From Flavobacterium sp. N2038 (GTDB lineage: Bacteria > Bacteroidota > Bacteroidia > Flavobacteriales > Flavobacteriaceae): a stretch of DNA of 64,000 nt. Position numbers and translations under genes: made by a program. Below the pieces are notes generated by a model, which saw only the letters and a list, made by a program, of their open reading frames with translations, ran no database searches and was not told where the DNA came from. Shown here piece after piece: positions 8,300 to 17,298 of the stretch (its first letter is position 1; every line of letters begins with the position of its first letter). The stretch is from positions 2,356,001 to 2,420,000 of the forward strand of contig NZ_CP110001.1 of the NCBI RefSeq assembly GCF_025947185.1, given 5' to 3'.

Positions 8300-8788
8300 A
8301 TGAATATTTTTATGAGAATGAGTTCCTTTAGATCTGGACAATCAGCCAAGAAAAAGAAGATAAGGTTAAAGCGTTTTTTCAACGATTTAACCAATCTCAT
8401 AATGATAATAGTGTTGTTGTTATTGACAAGCTGCTCAGAGATTAATACCACAAATACAAATGAAGTTTTTAGATATTGGGATGGAAAAAATCCACCATCT
8501 GATATTCAAGTATTACGGGGTCAATATTGGCAGTCTGGTCATTGGACGACAGAGTATATTGTTTACCTTAAATTCAAATCAACAGAGGAATGGTGGAATA
8601 AATTTTTAAAGGAAAAAAATCTGTTTGCAGACAAGAATAATTGGACTCTGCCTGGCGATGCACCAGGTTGGTTTAGACCTTCAAACCATTCTGTTAGATT
8701 TGGTACTATTGATGATTTCGATCAGGGTTCAGGATATTTTCGGGATCCAATTACAAAAGTTTGCTACATCTATGAAATACAATTATAA
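8300..8788 (+). CDS. Putative lipoprotein, unknown function
   Basis: The frame encodes 162 residues from ATG 8300, but the lipoprotein-type signal (IMIIVLLLLTSC) lies at residues 34-45. Translation may really begin at ATG 8402, which would put the lipobox cysteine at position 11, though no good ribosome-binding stretch precedes it. The mature domain (about 115 residues) is rich in Trp and aromatic residues, with motifs such as 'YWQSGHWTTEY', 'EWWNKFL' and 'PGWFRPS'. No family is recognised. It lies 12 bases upstream of the TPR gene. Confidence in the gene is moderate; the start is uncertain. Confidence 0.58.
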   Translation: MNIFMRMSSFRSGQSAKKKKIRLKRFFNDLTNLIMIIVLLLLTSCSEINTTNTNEVFRYWDGKNPPSDIQVLRGQYWQSGHWTTEYIVYLKFKSTEEWWNKFLKEKNLFADKNNWTLPGDAPGWFRPSNHSVRFGTIDDFDQGSGYFRDPITKVCYIYEIQL

Positions 8789-8800
8789 ATAGTACCAGTT

Positions 8801-10213
8801 ATGAGGTTTATATTTTTTATACTACTTGTCTTTACTTCCTTAACAAGCGAGGGACAAGATAAAATCCAAAAAGAAATCAATTATATCCGCAGTTTTCGTA
8901 AAGAAAATAGCAGAATTGTTGTTGAGTTGGGCGTTGAGCCAAAACTGTGTTTACTATCTGCGAAAAACAACCCCAATTATGCCAAATACAGTGCATTGTT
9001 ACAGCCTTATGATAAAAAAGAAAATTTATTCGAGATAGGAATTGAAGAGCATACCGGTAGTATAAAATCACTCAGGGTTTTGAGTAAAAAAGAGGCTATA
9101 GATTACGAATATCTTAAGCCTCATTTTCCTGTTGCAGTCGCTGCAGTTTCAGAGAGTGAAATGCCTGAAAAGTTTTATGACACTGCACTTGAGCTTTATA
9201 ATCAGCAGCAATATGAAAATGCAATTTTGACAATTGATAAGGCAATAGTAATAAATACTCAAAACCCCGACTATCATCAAATTAAAGCACTTTGTCTGGC
9301 TCGTTTAATGCAGTACAAAGAATCTTCAGATGAGGTAAAATATGCATTGGAAATGGATAATGCCAATCCTGAATTGTATGAGATGATGGCAAATAATTAT
9401 TACTTCCTGAAGGATAATGAAAATGCAGTTAAAAACTATGAGATAGCTGTTCAGTATGACAGGAATGTCATTGTGAGGATTTACCACAATTATATAAGAT
9501 GTCTTATAGAAATCCCGAATCCGAAAAGAGCTATAGAAATTTACAAACTCTATCAGTATCGCTTAAATGGTCCGGATAATTACGGAGATGATTCTGATAA
9601 TATGCGGGATGACCTGGATTTTTATGCCGGACAAGCTTATCAGCAAATAGAAGACTGGAAAACGGCTCTTGAAATTTACGACAGATTAATTGTTATGTAC
9701 CCCAATGTTTATGGATATCGTGCGCAAAGAGGTAGACTTTATCAGCAAAAAAGAGATTTTTTGCCAGCGATCAGGGATTTTGAGGCAGCATTAAAACTAG
9801 ATGCAAACGAAAGTATTTTATTAACAAATCTGGCACAAATATATCAGGAACTTGGTGACTATAAAAAAGCAGAAGCTGCCTATAATAAGTATATAAGCAA
9901 AAATACGGATGATGCTGTACAAATAAGTAATTACGGCTATCTTTTATTAGATGAAGAACTTTACAAAGAGGCGCAGGCTAAATTTGAAGCTTCTTTTAAA
10001 ATAGATGAAAAGAATATAGATACACATATCGGACGGATACTTGCAGCTTATCTGCAGGGTAATACCAAAGAAAAGAAACGGTTGATTGCCAATGCAAAAT
10101 CACAATTTCCCGAAATTGAGATTAATACAGCAACCTTAAACAGCCTCATAAAAACGGGTAATTATTACTATTCCGAAAGGATTATAACGATTTGGAAAGA
10201 TGCAATTGATTAG
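8801..10213 (+). CDS. Secreted tetratricopeptide-repeat (TPR) protein
   Basis: A 470-residue protein with a cleavable signal peptide (residues 1-18, ending SEG/Q). From about residue 125 to the end it consists of helical pairs with the TPR spacing, for example 'ALELYNQQQYENAILTIDKA', 'YEMMANNYYFLKDNENAVKN', 'YDRLIVMYPNVYGYRAQRGR' and 'NLAQIYQELGDYKKAEAAYN': roughly seven or eight repeats. TPR arrays form protein-binding scaffolds, so this is likely a periplasmic adaptor. The N-terminal 100 residues are not TPR and are unrecognised. Its last 14 bases overlap the next gene, indicating coupled translation with that membrane protein. Confidence 0.78.
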   Translation: MRFIFFILLVFTSLTSEGQDKIQKEINYIRSFRKENSRIVVELGVEPKLCLLSAKNNPNYAKYSALLQPYDKKENLFEIGIEEHTGSIKSLRVLSKKEAIDYEYLKPHFPVAVAAVSESEMPEKFYDTALELYNQQQYENAILTIDKAIVINTQNPDYHQIKALCLARLMQYKESSDEVKYALEMDNANPELYEMMANNYYFLKDNENAVKNYEIAVQYDRNVIVRIYHNYIRCLIEIPNPKRAIEIYKLYQYRLNGPDNYGDDSDNMRDDLDFYAGQAYQQIEDWKTALEIYDRLIVMYPNVYGYRAQRGRLYQQKRDFLPAIRDFEAALKLDANESILLTNLAQIYQELGDYKKAEAAYNKYISKNTDDAVQISNYGYLLLDEELYKEAQAKFEASFKIDEKNIDTHIGRILAAYLQGNTKEKKRLIANAKSQFPEIEINTATLNSLIKTGNYYYSERIITIWKDAID

Positions 10214-10754
10214 AATTTCTATACGCTTGTTTATGCTTTTTGCTTTTTCTAATGTCTGTTTTGCAGGAGGTATTTCTGTTTGGGAGGACGTTACTCCTTA
10301 TGGAAACAAACTTTATCATGATGGAGGAAATGATAAACTCGTAGAACTAACCGTAAATGATTCAAATATTTGGTTTAAAGAGTTTTATTTTTATAAAAAA
10401 CATGTAATTGCCAGAGAAGAGGGGACTTTTTTTATAATTAATGAAAAAACAAATGCGATAGACGAATTTCATAACGAGCTAGCTTTTAAAAAGGCACTTG
10501 AAGAAAAAAAGCTAACGCCCATTTTTATAACCAGATGGTATAATGAAAACTATGGGAGTGATAAATTCTGGATTCCGTTTTTAATGGTTTTGCTGCCTTT
10601 CCCTTTCTTAATGCCAATCATTTGGTTAATCTGTTTAATAAGTTTGTTTCGGAAATCAGGTAAAAAGCTTTTTTTGAAGAAATTAGTTAGCATAGGTTAT
10701 CCTGTAATTGTTGTTTTAGTATTGATTATTTATAACTTTCCTCAAAGTTTTTAA
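10200..10754 (+). CDS. Secreted-domain protein with two C-terminal membrane helices
   Basis: A 184-residue protein with a signal peptide (residues 1-22, ending CFA/GG), a soluble domain of about 95 residues rich in aromatics, then two hydrophobic segments (about residues 121-145 and 160-180) separated by a Lys-rich loop. This predicts a periplasmic domain held by a C-terminal hairpin in the inner membrane. No family is recognised. The start overlaps the end of the TPR gene by 14 bases, so the two proteins are probably made together and may interact. Confidence 0.68.
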   Translation: MQLIRISIRLFMLFAFSNVCFAGGISVWEDVTPYGNKLYHDGGNDKLVELTVNDSNIWFKEFYFYKKHVIAREEGTFFIINEKTNAIDEFHNELAFKKALEEKKLTPIFITRWYNENYGSDKFWIPFLMVLLPFPFLMPIIWLICLISLFRKSGKKLFLKKLVSIGYPVIVVLVLIIYNFPQSF

Positions 10755-10797
10755 TACAGCAAATAATGTTTTTAACTAATAGTTAATTTACAATTTC

Positions 10798-11613
10798 ATG
10801 AATTTAAAATATTTCATTTTTGCATTGTTACTTTTTGTTTCCTGTAAAGAAGCAACAGAAAAGAAACACTTATCATTAAAATCAGACACGACTACAAATG
10901 CAGGTATCAGGACGACCGCTTTAGAAACTCATAATGAGGCGAATTCTGAAAAAGATAGTAAAATTGTCGAAATAGGATACTATGAAAAATTACAGAATCT
11001 TCCAAATTTCAGATTAGACAGTATCAAAGAAACAGAGTATAATAGGATCCCTTTGACTGAAAGTTTTAAAATAGCGAAAATAGAAGAGCACAATGATTTT
11101 CTTTATATACAGGGAGCAAATCAAAAGTTTGAATTCAGGAAATATAAAGATTACAAAGGAGAATTGAGCTGGAGTGGTTATAAGTATTTTGGAAATTGCG
11201 CAAGTTTAGATTTGGTTGCTTTGCAGGAATTAAGTACTGCAGATCATATGGGATTTTCTGAAATGCAATTATTAGACCTATCAAACAATTATTTGTTTAA
11301 GATTATTTCTTTAGGAGATTCAAGTGTTTCTGTTCCGGAACTTTCACCGGATGGTAAGTATATGGTTTATTTTCAGAATCCGGAATATGAATCTAAAGAT
11401 CTGACAATTGTAATTTTAAAAGTCAACGATAAAAATGATCCTCCGGGGTTTCTAACAGAATATAAAAGCTGTTTTGCAAAAAGTGATAACTCAATCGAAG
11501 AAATTAAATGGAAAAATAATACTGAAATTTATATAAAAGCATCTAAATCAATTGGGTTTGATTCTAATGGAAAAGAGTTAAAAGATTATTTTTATTATAA
11601 AGCTGAAATTTAA
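10798..11613 (+). CDS. Putative lipoprotein with one propeller-like motif
   Basis: A 271-residue lipoprotein (lipobox Cys16, FVSC) with a polar linker to about residue 60. Around residues 170-205 it carries 'SLGDSSVSVPELSPDGKYMVY', close to the 'SPDGk.ivf' blade motif of TolB/WD40-like beta-propellers, followed by a strand pair 'LTIVILKVNDKND'. Only one such motif is clear, so a full propeller cannot be claimed. Two cysteines lie in the middle and C-terminal parts. It is followed after 12 bases by another membrane-anchored gene and is probably co-transcribed with it. Confidence 0.66.
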   Translation: MNLKYFIFALLLFVSCKEATEKKHLSLKSDTTTNAGIRTTALETHNEANSEKDSKIVEIGYYEKLQNLPNFRLDSIKETEYNRIPLTESFKIAKIEEHNDFLYIQGANQKFEFRKYKDYKGELSWSGYKYFGNCASLDLVALQELSTADHMGFSEMQLLDLSNNYLFKIISLGDSSVSVPELSPDGKYMVYFQNPEYESKDLTIVILKVNDKNDPPGFLTEYKSCFAKSDNSIEEIKWKNNTEIYIKASKSIGFDSNGKELKDYFYYKAEI

Positions 11614-11625
11614 GAAATCTCCTCA

Positions 11626-12795
11626 ATGAAAAAAACAACCACTATGCTTCTAGTAGTCTTAGTCATTTTTATTTTATTGATAATAGAAAAATGCAGCTTA
11701 AATAACCTTAGTACGGCGGATTTTTTTAGGCCTAAGGCTTATAAAAATTTCAAAGGGCTGCAAGATAGAGTACAATCGTCCGACTATGAAATTGTACCTG
11801 TAACAGGCGATTTTCCGATATTATTTGACAGTATAAAAAATGAGTTTTACATCGCAAACAAGCGAGGATTGACTAAAATAGACGCTAATGGGAATGTGAT
11901 GTTTTCTGCCGATTTGCAGAATGAGAAATATACATCTGTTTTTGATTTTGCCAATTTTTCGCCTTATGTATTTGCCGAAAAAGGAGTCTACGATTTCTCG
12001 GGAGATCAACTAGAGTACTGTGTTTTTTCTAAAATACTTAATGCTGAAAATGAAATAAATGACCTTGATTTTAAATCTATTTTCGAAAAATACTATAAAG
12101 AAGCTGAACTTGTAATATATGATACCGGCAGGAATATTGATTTTAAAAGGGATTGCGTCCCCATGTATTTCAAAGTAAAAAACCAGTGGATTTTATTGTT
12201 TTCTCAAAAAGGAGATTATCGATTTACACATCAGTTAACATTGGACGTAGATGATATTATTGGACAAATTGATTTTGAAAACTTCCCCGCAAAATTCTCA
12301 GATAAAAGATTAATGGTACTAAAGGATCATAAAAATGGAGTCTATTCAACTAAACAAATCGGAAATAAAATAGATGATAAATATTTAGATACGTATTATA
12401 CCCAAATACTAAAAGAGCGAAAATTTAACTATCAGACATCAAATGAATTTAAGTTGCTCTCTTATAAAAAAGAAGCTTACTACTATAAAGGCAATTATTG
12501 GGATTTGCCAGAATGGATAAACCCCTCATTTATATGTACGGGTTATTTTCAATTGACATACAATAATGAAAAGTTGTTTTTTAAAGAAAAAGCAATAAAA
12601 TATTTTTTAGAGCCTAAAAGCAGATACGATTTGTATTTGTATGAATTGCCAGTCCACCTTAGAAAAAATACTAAAGTAGCCTTTATAGATTATGATCTGG
12701 ATATAGGCGGTTATAGAAATGATAGTACAGAAATTATAGAGCCAATAATTAAAAACACTGGTTTATATATCATCAGACCCAAACCGGTCCGTTAA
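11626..12795 (+). CDS. Membrane-anchored protein of unknown function
   Basis: A 389-residue protein with a strongly hydrophobic N-terminus (about residues 7-21). A Cys at position 23 could be a weak lipobox (IEKC), but the spacing is poor, so a signal-anchor is as likely. The rest is a large soluble domain with many short strands, including 'FYIANKRGLTKIDANGNVMF', which looks like a propeller blade. No family is recognised. It follows the preceding lipoprotein by 12 bases and precedes another lipoprotein gene by 27. Confidence 0.66.
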   Translation: MKKTTTMLLVVLVIFILLIIEKCSLNNLSTADFFRPKAYKNFKGLQDRVQSSDYEIVPVTGDFPILFDSIKNEFYIANKRGLTKIDANGNVMFSADLQNEKYTSVFDFANFSPYVFAEKGVYDFSGDQLEYCVFSKILNAENEINDLDFKSIFEKYYKEAELVIYDTGRNIDFKRDCVPMYFKVKNQWILLFSQKGDYRFTHQLTLDVDDIIGQIDFENFPAKFSDKRLMVLKDHKNGVYSTKQIGNKIDDKYLDTYYTQILKERKFNYQTSNEFKLLSYKKEAYYYKGNYWDLPEWINPSFICTGYFQLTYNNEKLFFKEKAIKYFLEPKSRYDLYLYELPVHLRKNTKVAFIDYDLDIGGYRNDSTEIIEPIIKNTGLYIIRPKPVR

Positions 12796-12822
12796 TCTCT
12801 TTAAAAAACAAACCTAATAGTG

Positions 12823-13785
12823 ATGAAAAATATTTTGATTTTTATGCTTTTAGCATCCTTATTCAGATGTAATTCTCAGGAAAACCCTAAACCATTAATT
12901 ATTTCAGAAGTTTATTCTCCTTCAGAAAAAGAGAAACTTTCGACAGATGCATATGAAGTGTTCAGAACTAATAAATTTTTAAATTTTAAGAATAAAGATA
13001 TTCTTATTGAAAAAATTAATGGTTCTGTTTACAAGAAAACCGATCTGAATAACTTTTTCGGGTATAAGAAAGATTGGGAAAAAATTCAGAAGGAAGATAC
13101 GACTTCATACACAAAGAAAGAACGTGCAAAATATGTGTATAAAGATCATACAATGATTGAAACTGATTTTGAATTTGGAAGTTATGAGGTTCGGAAAGAA
13201 ATAAAAACCGTTTACAACCCGAAATGTTTTGTATTACTGTACGAGAAGAAATATTTCGTAGGGGAAAATTATAATCGTACCGAAAGCATTATTAACGAAT
13301 ATGATAATCAAAACAGAGTTATCAAAATCATAAAACGTACAGAACACAGCAGAAAAGAAGATAGTAAAGAATCAATAATCAGAGTAAAGTATGAAGGAGA
13401 AACTGTAACCATTACAAGTGAAAACGGAACTATGGTATGCGAATTAATTAAAGATGAAAACTCGGTTGGTTTTATTTCTAAATTAAGTGCCAATGATACT
13501 GCTGCCTTTTTCCAATATGCGATTGCACAGCAGCAAATTGAAACGGCAAAAGAGTATTGCACCGAAAAAATGAAAAATAAGATCGAAAGTAATTTGCCTT
13601 TTTATCAAAGCATTATTGACATAAAAGCTTTTGGAGGCAGCGGTAGTTTTGGAGAGAAAGTAACCATTAAAGAAGATTGGGAAATTACATTTAAAGATAA
13701 AAAAGGGGAGAAATACGAGGCAGTTTTTACCTTGGTAAAACAAAAAAACGGCTGGAAAATTGATGATTTTGAAATTAACAGATGA
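12823..13785 (+). CDS. Putative lipoprotein with NTF2-like C-terminus
   Basis: From ATG 12823 the product has 320 residues. A GTG directly upstream in frame (12820) is less likely to be the start. The signal ends with a Cys at position 16 (LFRC), an acceptable Bacteroidota lipobox. The middle (about residues 80-220) is made of beta-hairpins with repeated charged strands. The C-terminal 90 residues (a helix 'AIAQQQIETAKEYCTEKMKN' followed by strands and 'KNGWKIDDFEI') have the layout of a DUF4878/NTF2-like domain, seen in many secreted proteins. The function is unknown. Confidence 0.66.
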   Translation: MKNILIFMLLASLFRCNSQENPKPLIISEVYSPSEKEKLSTDAYEVFRTNKFLNFKNKDILIEKINGSVYKKTDLNNFFGYKKDWEKIQKEDTTSYTKKERAKYVYKDHTMIETDFEFGSYEVRKEIKTVYNPKCFVLLYEKKYFVGENYNRTESIINEYDNQNRVIKIIKRTEHSRKEDSKESIIRVKYEGETVTITSENGTMVCELIKDENSVGFISKLSANDTAAFFQYAIAQQQIETAKEYCTEKMKNKIESNLPFYQSIIDIKAFGGSGSFGEKVTIKEDWEITFKDKKGEKYEAVFTLVKQKNGWKIDDFEINR

Positions 13786-13867
13786 CAATGATAAAAACTA
13801 TAATGTTGTTTTGTGTGGATGCAAAGAAAGCTAAGACCATTTTCTAAAAACTAAAAGACAATAATAA

Positions 13868-14281
13868 ATGAAGAAATTAAGTAAAAAAATAGCATTTGCT
13901 ATCATAGTAGCGACAGCATTCTTATCATTAGTCAGCTTTAAAAGTATTTACCAGACCAAAGATAAATTTGCAGTTAGTACCGATCAGGAAATTACAGGAG
14001 TTTATGTTCTGACATCTTGTGAAAATTCGAGATTTAAAATTAAAATCGAAAAGAAAGCGGGAGCGTATTTGTTTTTAATTTTTGATAAGAATAAAATAAT
14101 TTCAAAAGGGAAACTTAAAACGGAAAAAAGTGATGATGTTATCTATCTCAGCTTTGGAAAAATGGGAGGGATGTACAGCACAAATAAAATTCAAATTCAG
14201 AATTATGGAAACTCAATGAATGAATATGAACATTTTACACAATGCGACGAAAAATATTTATCATTTGTAAAATCAAAATAA
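13868..14281 (+). CDS. Small secreted protein, unknown
   Basis: A 137-residue protein with a signal peptide: KKLSKK, then a hydrophobic core at residues 9-24, cleavage probably near Ser-Phe-Lys. The mature part is a small beta-barrel-like domain ('GVYVLTSCENSRFKIKIEK', 'YLFLIFDKNKIISKGKL', 'DDVIYLSFGKMGGMYS') with two cysteines near residues 50 and 128 that may pair. The layout recalls small lipocalin-like proteins, but no family signature is present. It is encoded on its own between gaps of about 80 and 30 bases. Confidence 0.62.
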   Translation: MKKLSKKIAFAIIVATAFLSLVSFKSIYQTKDKFAVSTDQEITGVYVLTSCENSRFKIKIEKKAGAYLFLIFDKNKIISKGKLKTEKSDDVIYLSFGKMGGMYSTNKIQIQNYGNSMNEYEHFTQCDEKYLSFVKSK

Positions 14282-14312
14282 GGAAATTTTTAAATCGAAA
14301 CACATTTCATCA

Positions 14313-14606
14313 ATGAGAAGCAATCCCATCATTACGGTTATCCTGTTGTTTGGCATAGAAATACTATTATATATTTATATAGAGTACACCAATTTGATCG
14401 TACCATCGTCTGAATATGCAGGTTTACTGATGCCTTTTTATTGCTTTATGGTTCCTGTAAGTGCACTTGTGATTTTGGCTTTTGTTAAAGACATGGCCTA
14501 TAAAAAGGAATTTCGAAACTTTTCGATATTTCTTTTGGTTGTTTCAATTATCATATTTGTTGCAGTGTCTTTTTTAACTGCTTTGGGAGGAGCATATCAA
14601 CATTAA
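14313..14606 (+). CDS. Small membrane protein with three helices
   Basis: A 97-residue protein with three hydrophobic segments (about residues 6-24, 32-54 and 68-90) and short charged loops, predicted to be integral to the inner membrane. No family is recognised. The next gene starts six bases after its stop, so the two are co-transcribed. A three-helix protein paired with a single-anchor protein is repeated with different sequences elsewhere in this left region. Confidence 0.62.
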   Translation: MRSNPIITVILLFGIEILLYIYIEYTNLIVPSSEYAGLLMPFYCFMVPVSALVILAFVKDMAYKKEFRNFSIFLLVVSIIIFVAVSFLTALGGAYQH

Positions 14607-14612
14607 AAGAGT

Positions 14613-15611
14613 ATGAAGACAACAAAATTAGATTATATCAATATTTTTTTAGCTGTAATTTTAGGATTATTAGTTATCCTCAATTTCGCGGTAAGATTTA
14701 AAAATAAAGAACAGAATAAGATGCTTTGGAATGCAGAAATTCATAGTTCAGCAGAAGATTCTTTATCAGGAAATTTAAATACTATAAAAATTATAGATGC
14801 CGTTTTTTATAATAATTTCAACCATTCCACACACGGTATTGATTCCGAATCAAAGCAGTTAACAAGTGCTAAAAGCGAAAATTCTGTTTATTTCAAAATC
14901 TGGGAGAAAGAACTTTTGCCCGATTCTTTAAGTTTGAAATATTTCTCCATAGATGAACGTAAATTTTATGTGCTCACAACTCCGCTTCTATACAAAAAAA
15001 TGGAAGATTGGGTTAAAGGAAAGAATGATGCTCCTAATTTAATTTTAGAAATACGACCGAAAGGTAAAATCCTTTTGAAAATAATTCAAGGTGAAAAAGA
15101 AAATGCTCAGCCCCAGCTTTTAGAAACATTTACTGCAAAAGAAACTACTGGAGATTTAGATATGCTGGTTTATGAAAAATCTTTAGGAGGAAAGTACAAT
15201 CGTTATGAAAGTATTGAGAGTATCACCGATTATTCAGACTTACTTCAAAATCAATACAAATGGTCTCTGAAGATTGAAAAAGAAGAACAAGACGTACTAA
15301 TAAGTGTTTATGTCTATTCTTTTAAAAATGATAAAATAGAAATCTTAAAAGATGATGGCATAGCCGCAGTTCGAAATATTCCGGAAACATTTTACATTTA
15401 TTGGAAAAATAAAAATAAGAATAAATATGATATCCAATATGAATTGAGTCCAATTGAAGTTTTGAGTGCTTTTAGAAAACTAAATGCAACCAACGTATCA
15501 GACTCCATAACCCTGACATTAAAACTACATAAAAAGGCCTATGCTAAATGCGAAATTTCTAAAAACGGTATCGTCATTCCTTTAAAAGATTTATATCCTG
15601 AGAAACCATAA
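14613..15611 (+). CDS. Membrane-anchored protein of unknown function
   Basis: A 332-residue protein with one hydrophobic segment near the N-terminus (about residues 9-26) and the rest outside the cytoplasm. The soluble part has an N-terminal domain with a His/Asn-rich loop near residues 70-75 and a C-terminal domain of mixed strands. No catalytic motif or known family was found. It begins six bases after the three-helix membrane protein and is probably its partner. Confidence 0.64.
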   Translation: MKTTKLDYINIFLAVILGLLVILNFAVRFKNKEQNKMLWNAEIHSSAEDSLSGNLNTIKIIDAVFYNNFNHSTHGIDSESKQLTSAKSENSVYFKIWEKELLPDSLSLKYFSIDERKFYVLTTPLLYKKMEDWVKGKNDAPNLILEIRPKGKILLKIIQGEKENAQPQLLETFTAKETTGDLDMLVYEKSLGGKYNRYESIESITDYSDLLQNQYKWSLKIEKEEQDVLISVYVYSFKNDKIEILKDDGIAAVRNIPETFYIYWKNKNKNKYDIQYELSPIEVLSAFRKLNATNVSDSITLTLKLHKKAYAKCEISKNGIVIPLKDLYPEKP

Positions 15612-15742
15612 AGTACGTTGGGTAACTATAAAATGAAAATGCCACTTCGTACAACAAGTACTTTTGTGAAAGAACGGGTTTAGATTTAAGTTGAATTATT
15701 TTGCATAAGAAACACTGAAAGAGATTTATAAGACTAAAATTA

Positions 15743-16228
15743 ATGAAACAAATAGCTCAAAATAAAACAACTCCGGTTTTAAAGAAAAGGTTATTCATTG
15801 GGCTAATACTTTTTACTATTACTTTTATAGAATTTTGCTGGTCCGTGGGAGATTTTCCCGAAAGAATATCAAGAGGGTATTTAGATTGCACTGTTAGTGA
15901 AAGTGTTTATTTAATGTCACTGCAGATAGCCGTTTTCTTAACAATAGTATTTCTATTGCTTTCTCTCATTAAAAAGATATACTTAAAAAGCACTATCAAA
16001 CAGATACTTTTAATTTCGATCTGGGGTTTCTTGAATTACATTGTTTTTATTGATAGTGAATCACCATGGAGTACTTATTATTTTGAGGAAGAATTTCTCT
16101 ATACGATCTCATTTTCTATCGTGCCCGTTTTAGTTTTAGCGATTGCTGTAATAGTATCGATTAATTATATTTCAAGAATAAAAAAACATAACAATAAAAA
16201 CATATCTTTAAAAAAGCCATTTGTATAA
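15743..16228 (+). CDS. Four-helix membrane protein, unknown
   Basis: A 161-residue protein with four hydrophobic segments (about residues 16-34, 50-72, 84-100 and 116-140), a cytoplasmic basic N-terminus and a very Lys-rich C-terminus. An acidic, aromatic loop ('SESPWSTYYFEEEFLY') lies between helices 3 and 4 and should face the periplasm. No family is recognised. It follows a gap of 131 bases with no visible signal and is followed after 33 bases by a lipoprotein gene. Confidence 0.62.
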   Translation: MKQIAQNKTTPVLKKRLFIGLILFTITFIEFCWSVGDFPERISRGYLDCTVSESVYLMSLQIAVFLTIVFLLLSLIKKIYLKSTIKQILLISIWGFLNYIVFIDSESPWSTYYFEEEFLYTISFSIVPVLVLAIAVIVSINYISRIKKHNNKNISLKKPFV

Positions 16229-16261
16229 ATATCATCTTAAAAACCAAAAATAGAATTAGAA

Positions 16262-17293
16262 ATGAAAATAACCCGCCTTGTATCTGCTGTCTTAGTACTA
16301 ATGCTTTTTGCCTGCAATAAAAAAGAGAATGCTAAAAATGCTCAATTGAGTTCAGTCGAAAATAGGAGAGCCGAAACCGATTCAATACAAAAAGGAGAAG
16401 TAGAAACGCACAAAAAAGGAAGCATTAATTTGTTTACTTTAATTCCAAAAGACAGTAGTGATGTTGCTTTTGTTTCCCTTTCGGATATTTATCCTATAAA
16501 TGATGAAAAGGACACACTTACTTTGCCTAACATAGAAAAACTAGGAAAATACAATGCTCAGTATTTTACTTTTGATAAAAACTACAGAAAAAGATTTTTA
16601 TCTAAAACCAATATATCCGAAACCGATTCTGTTTTTGTATTCGATTATGCTAAGAATAAATTGGCTTCGTTTGCTGTGAAAAACCTAAAAACCGCTGCAA
16701 TGTTAAATGGATATTCTTCAGAAGAAGATTGGCCTTATCATAGCTATGATTTTATGATTGGATTTGAAATCAACAAGAAAAACTTAAATGGATTCAGCGA
16801 ATATTTTAGAGATGCATTAGTTTATATTGGTAAAGAAAATCCATTTTCAAAAGAAGGTTTAAAACCAATTGTCTGGAAAAAAATTGCCAGTAAAGAATAT
16901 CCATCAAAACCAATGAAAAATGAAGATCGTACTTTGTTAAAAAATGCAGTAATGGGTAATACATATTTATTTAAAACAGAAATTCACCTATATTTTTTGC
17001 AAGACTATTTGGATGATAATAAAGTAATTTATGCCAGACGTCTTTTAGTAACCAATTCTAAAACTAAAGATATCATACTTGAAAAACTTTACAGTCAAGG
17101 CGAAGGTACTTCTCCCGCTCCTTTGAATTATGAAGAGGGGCAGGATGCAATTAATCAATGGACAGGAAAACTATTTAAAAATAAACCAGCTGTAGTTTTT
17201 GGTTTTGAATATATTTCTTTTGGATGTCCGGGAATTTCAATTATTGATAAATCAAATGAAGAGATTTTTCTTCAATGTGACAATCGTCATTAA
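16262..17293 (+). CDS. Putative lipoprotein, unknown function
   Basis: A 343-residue lipoprotein (lipobox Cys18, LFAC) with a polar linker to about residue 55. The mature part begins 'NLFTLIPKDSSDVAFVSLSD' and contains several aromatic, charged segments. No family is recognised. A Cys pair occurs near the C-terminus ('SFGCPGISIIDK' and 'FLQCDN'). A long antisense frame over its 3' end (17241-17795) was considered and rejected, because both + strand genes there have proper signal or membrane features. The next gene begins five bases after the stop, indicating one transcript. Confidence 0.66.
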   Translation: MKITRLVSAVLVLMLFACNKKENAKNAQLSSVENRRAETDSIQKGEVETHKKGSINLFTLIPKDSSDVAFVSLSDIYPINDEKDTLTLPNIEKLGKYNAQYFTFDKNYRKRFLSKTNISETDSVFVFDYAKNKLASFAVKNLKTAAMLNGYSSEEDWPYHSYDFMIGFEINKKNLNGFSEYFRDALVYIGKENPFSKEGLKPIVWKKIASKEYPSKPMKNEDRTLLKNAVMGNTYLFKTEIHLYFLQDYLDDNKVIYARRLLVTNSKTKDIILEKLYSQGEGTSPAPLNYEEGQDAINQWTGKLFKNKPAVVFGFEYISFGCPGISIIDKSNEEIFLQCDNRH

Positions 17294-17298
17294 TTAGC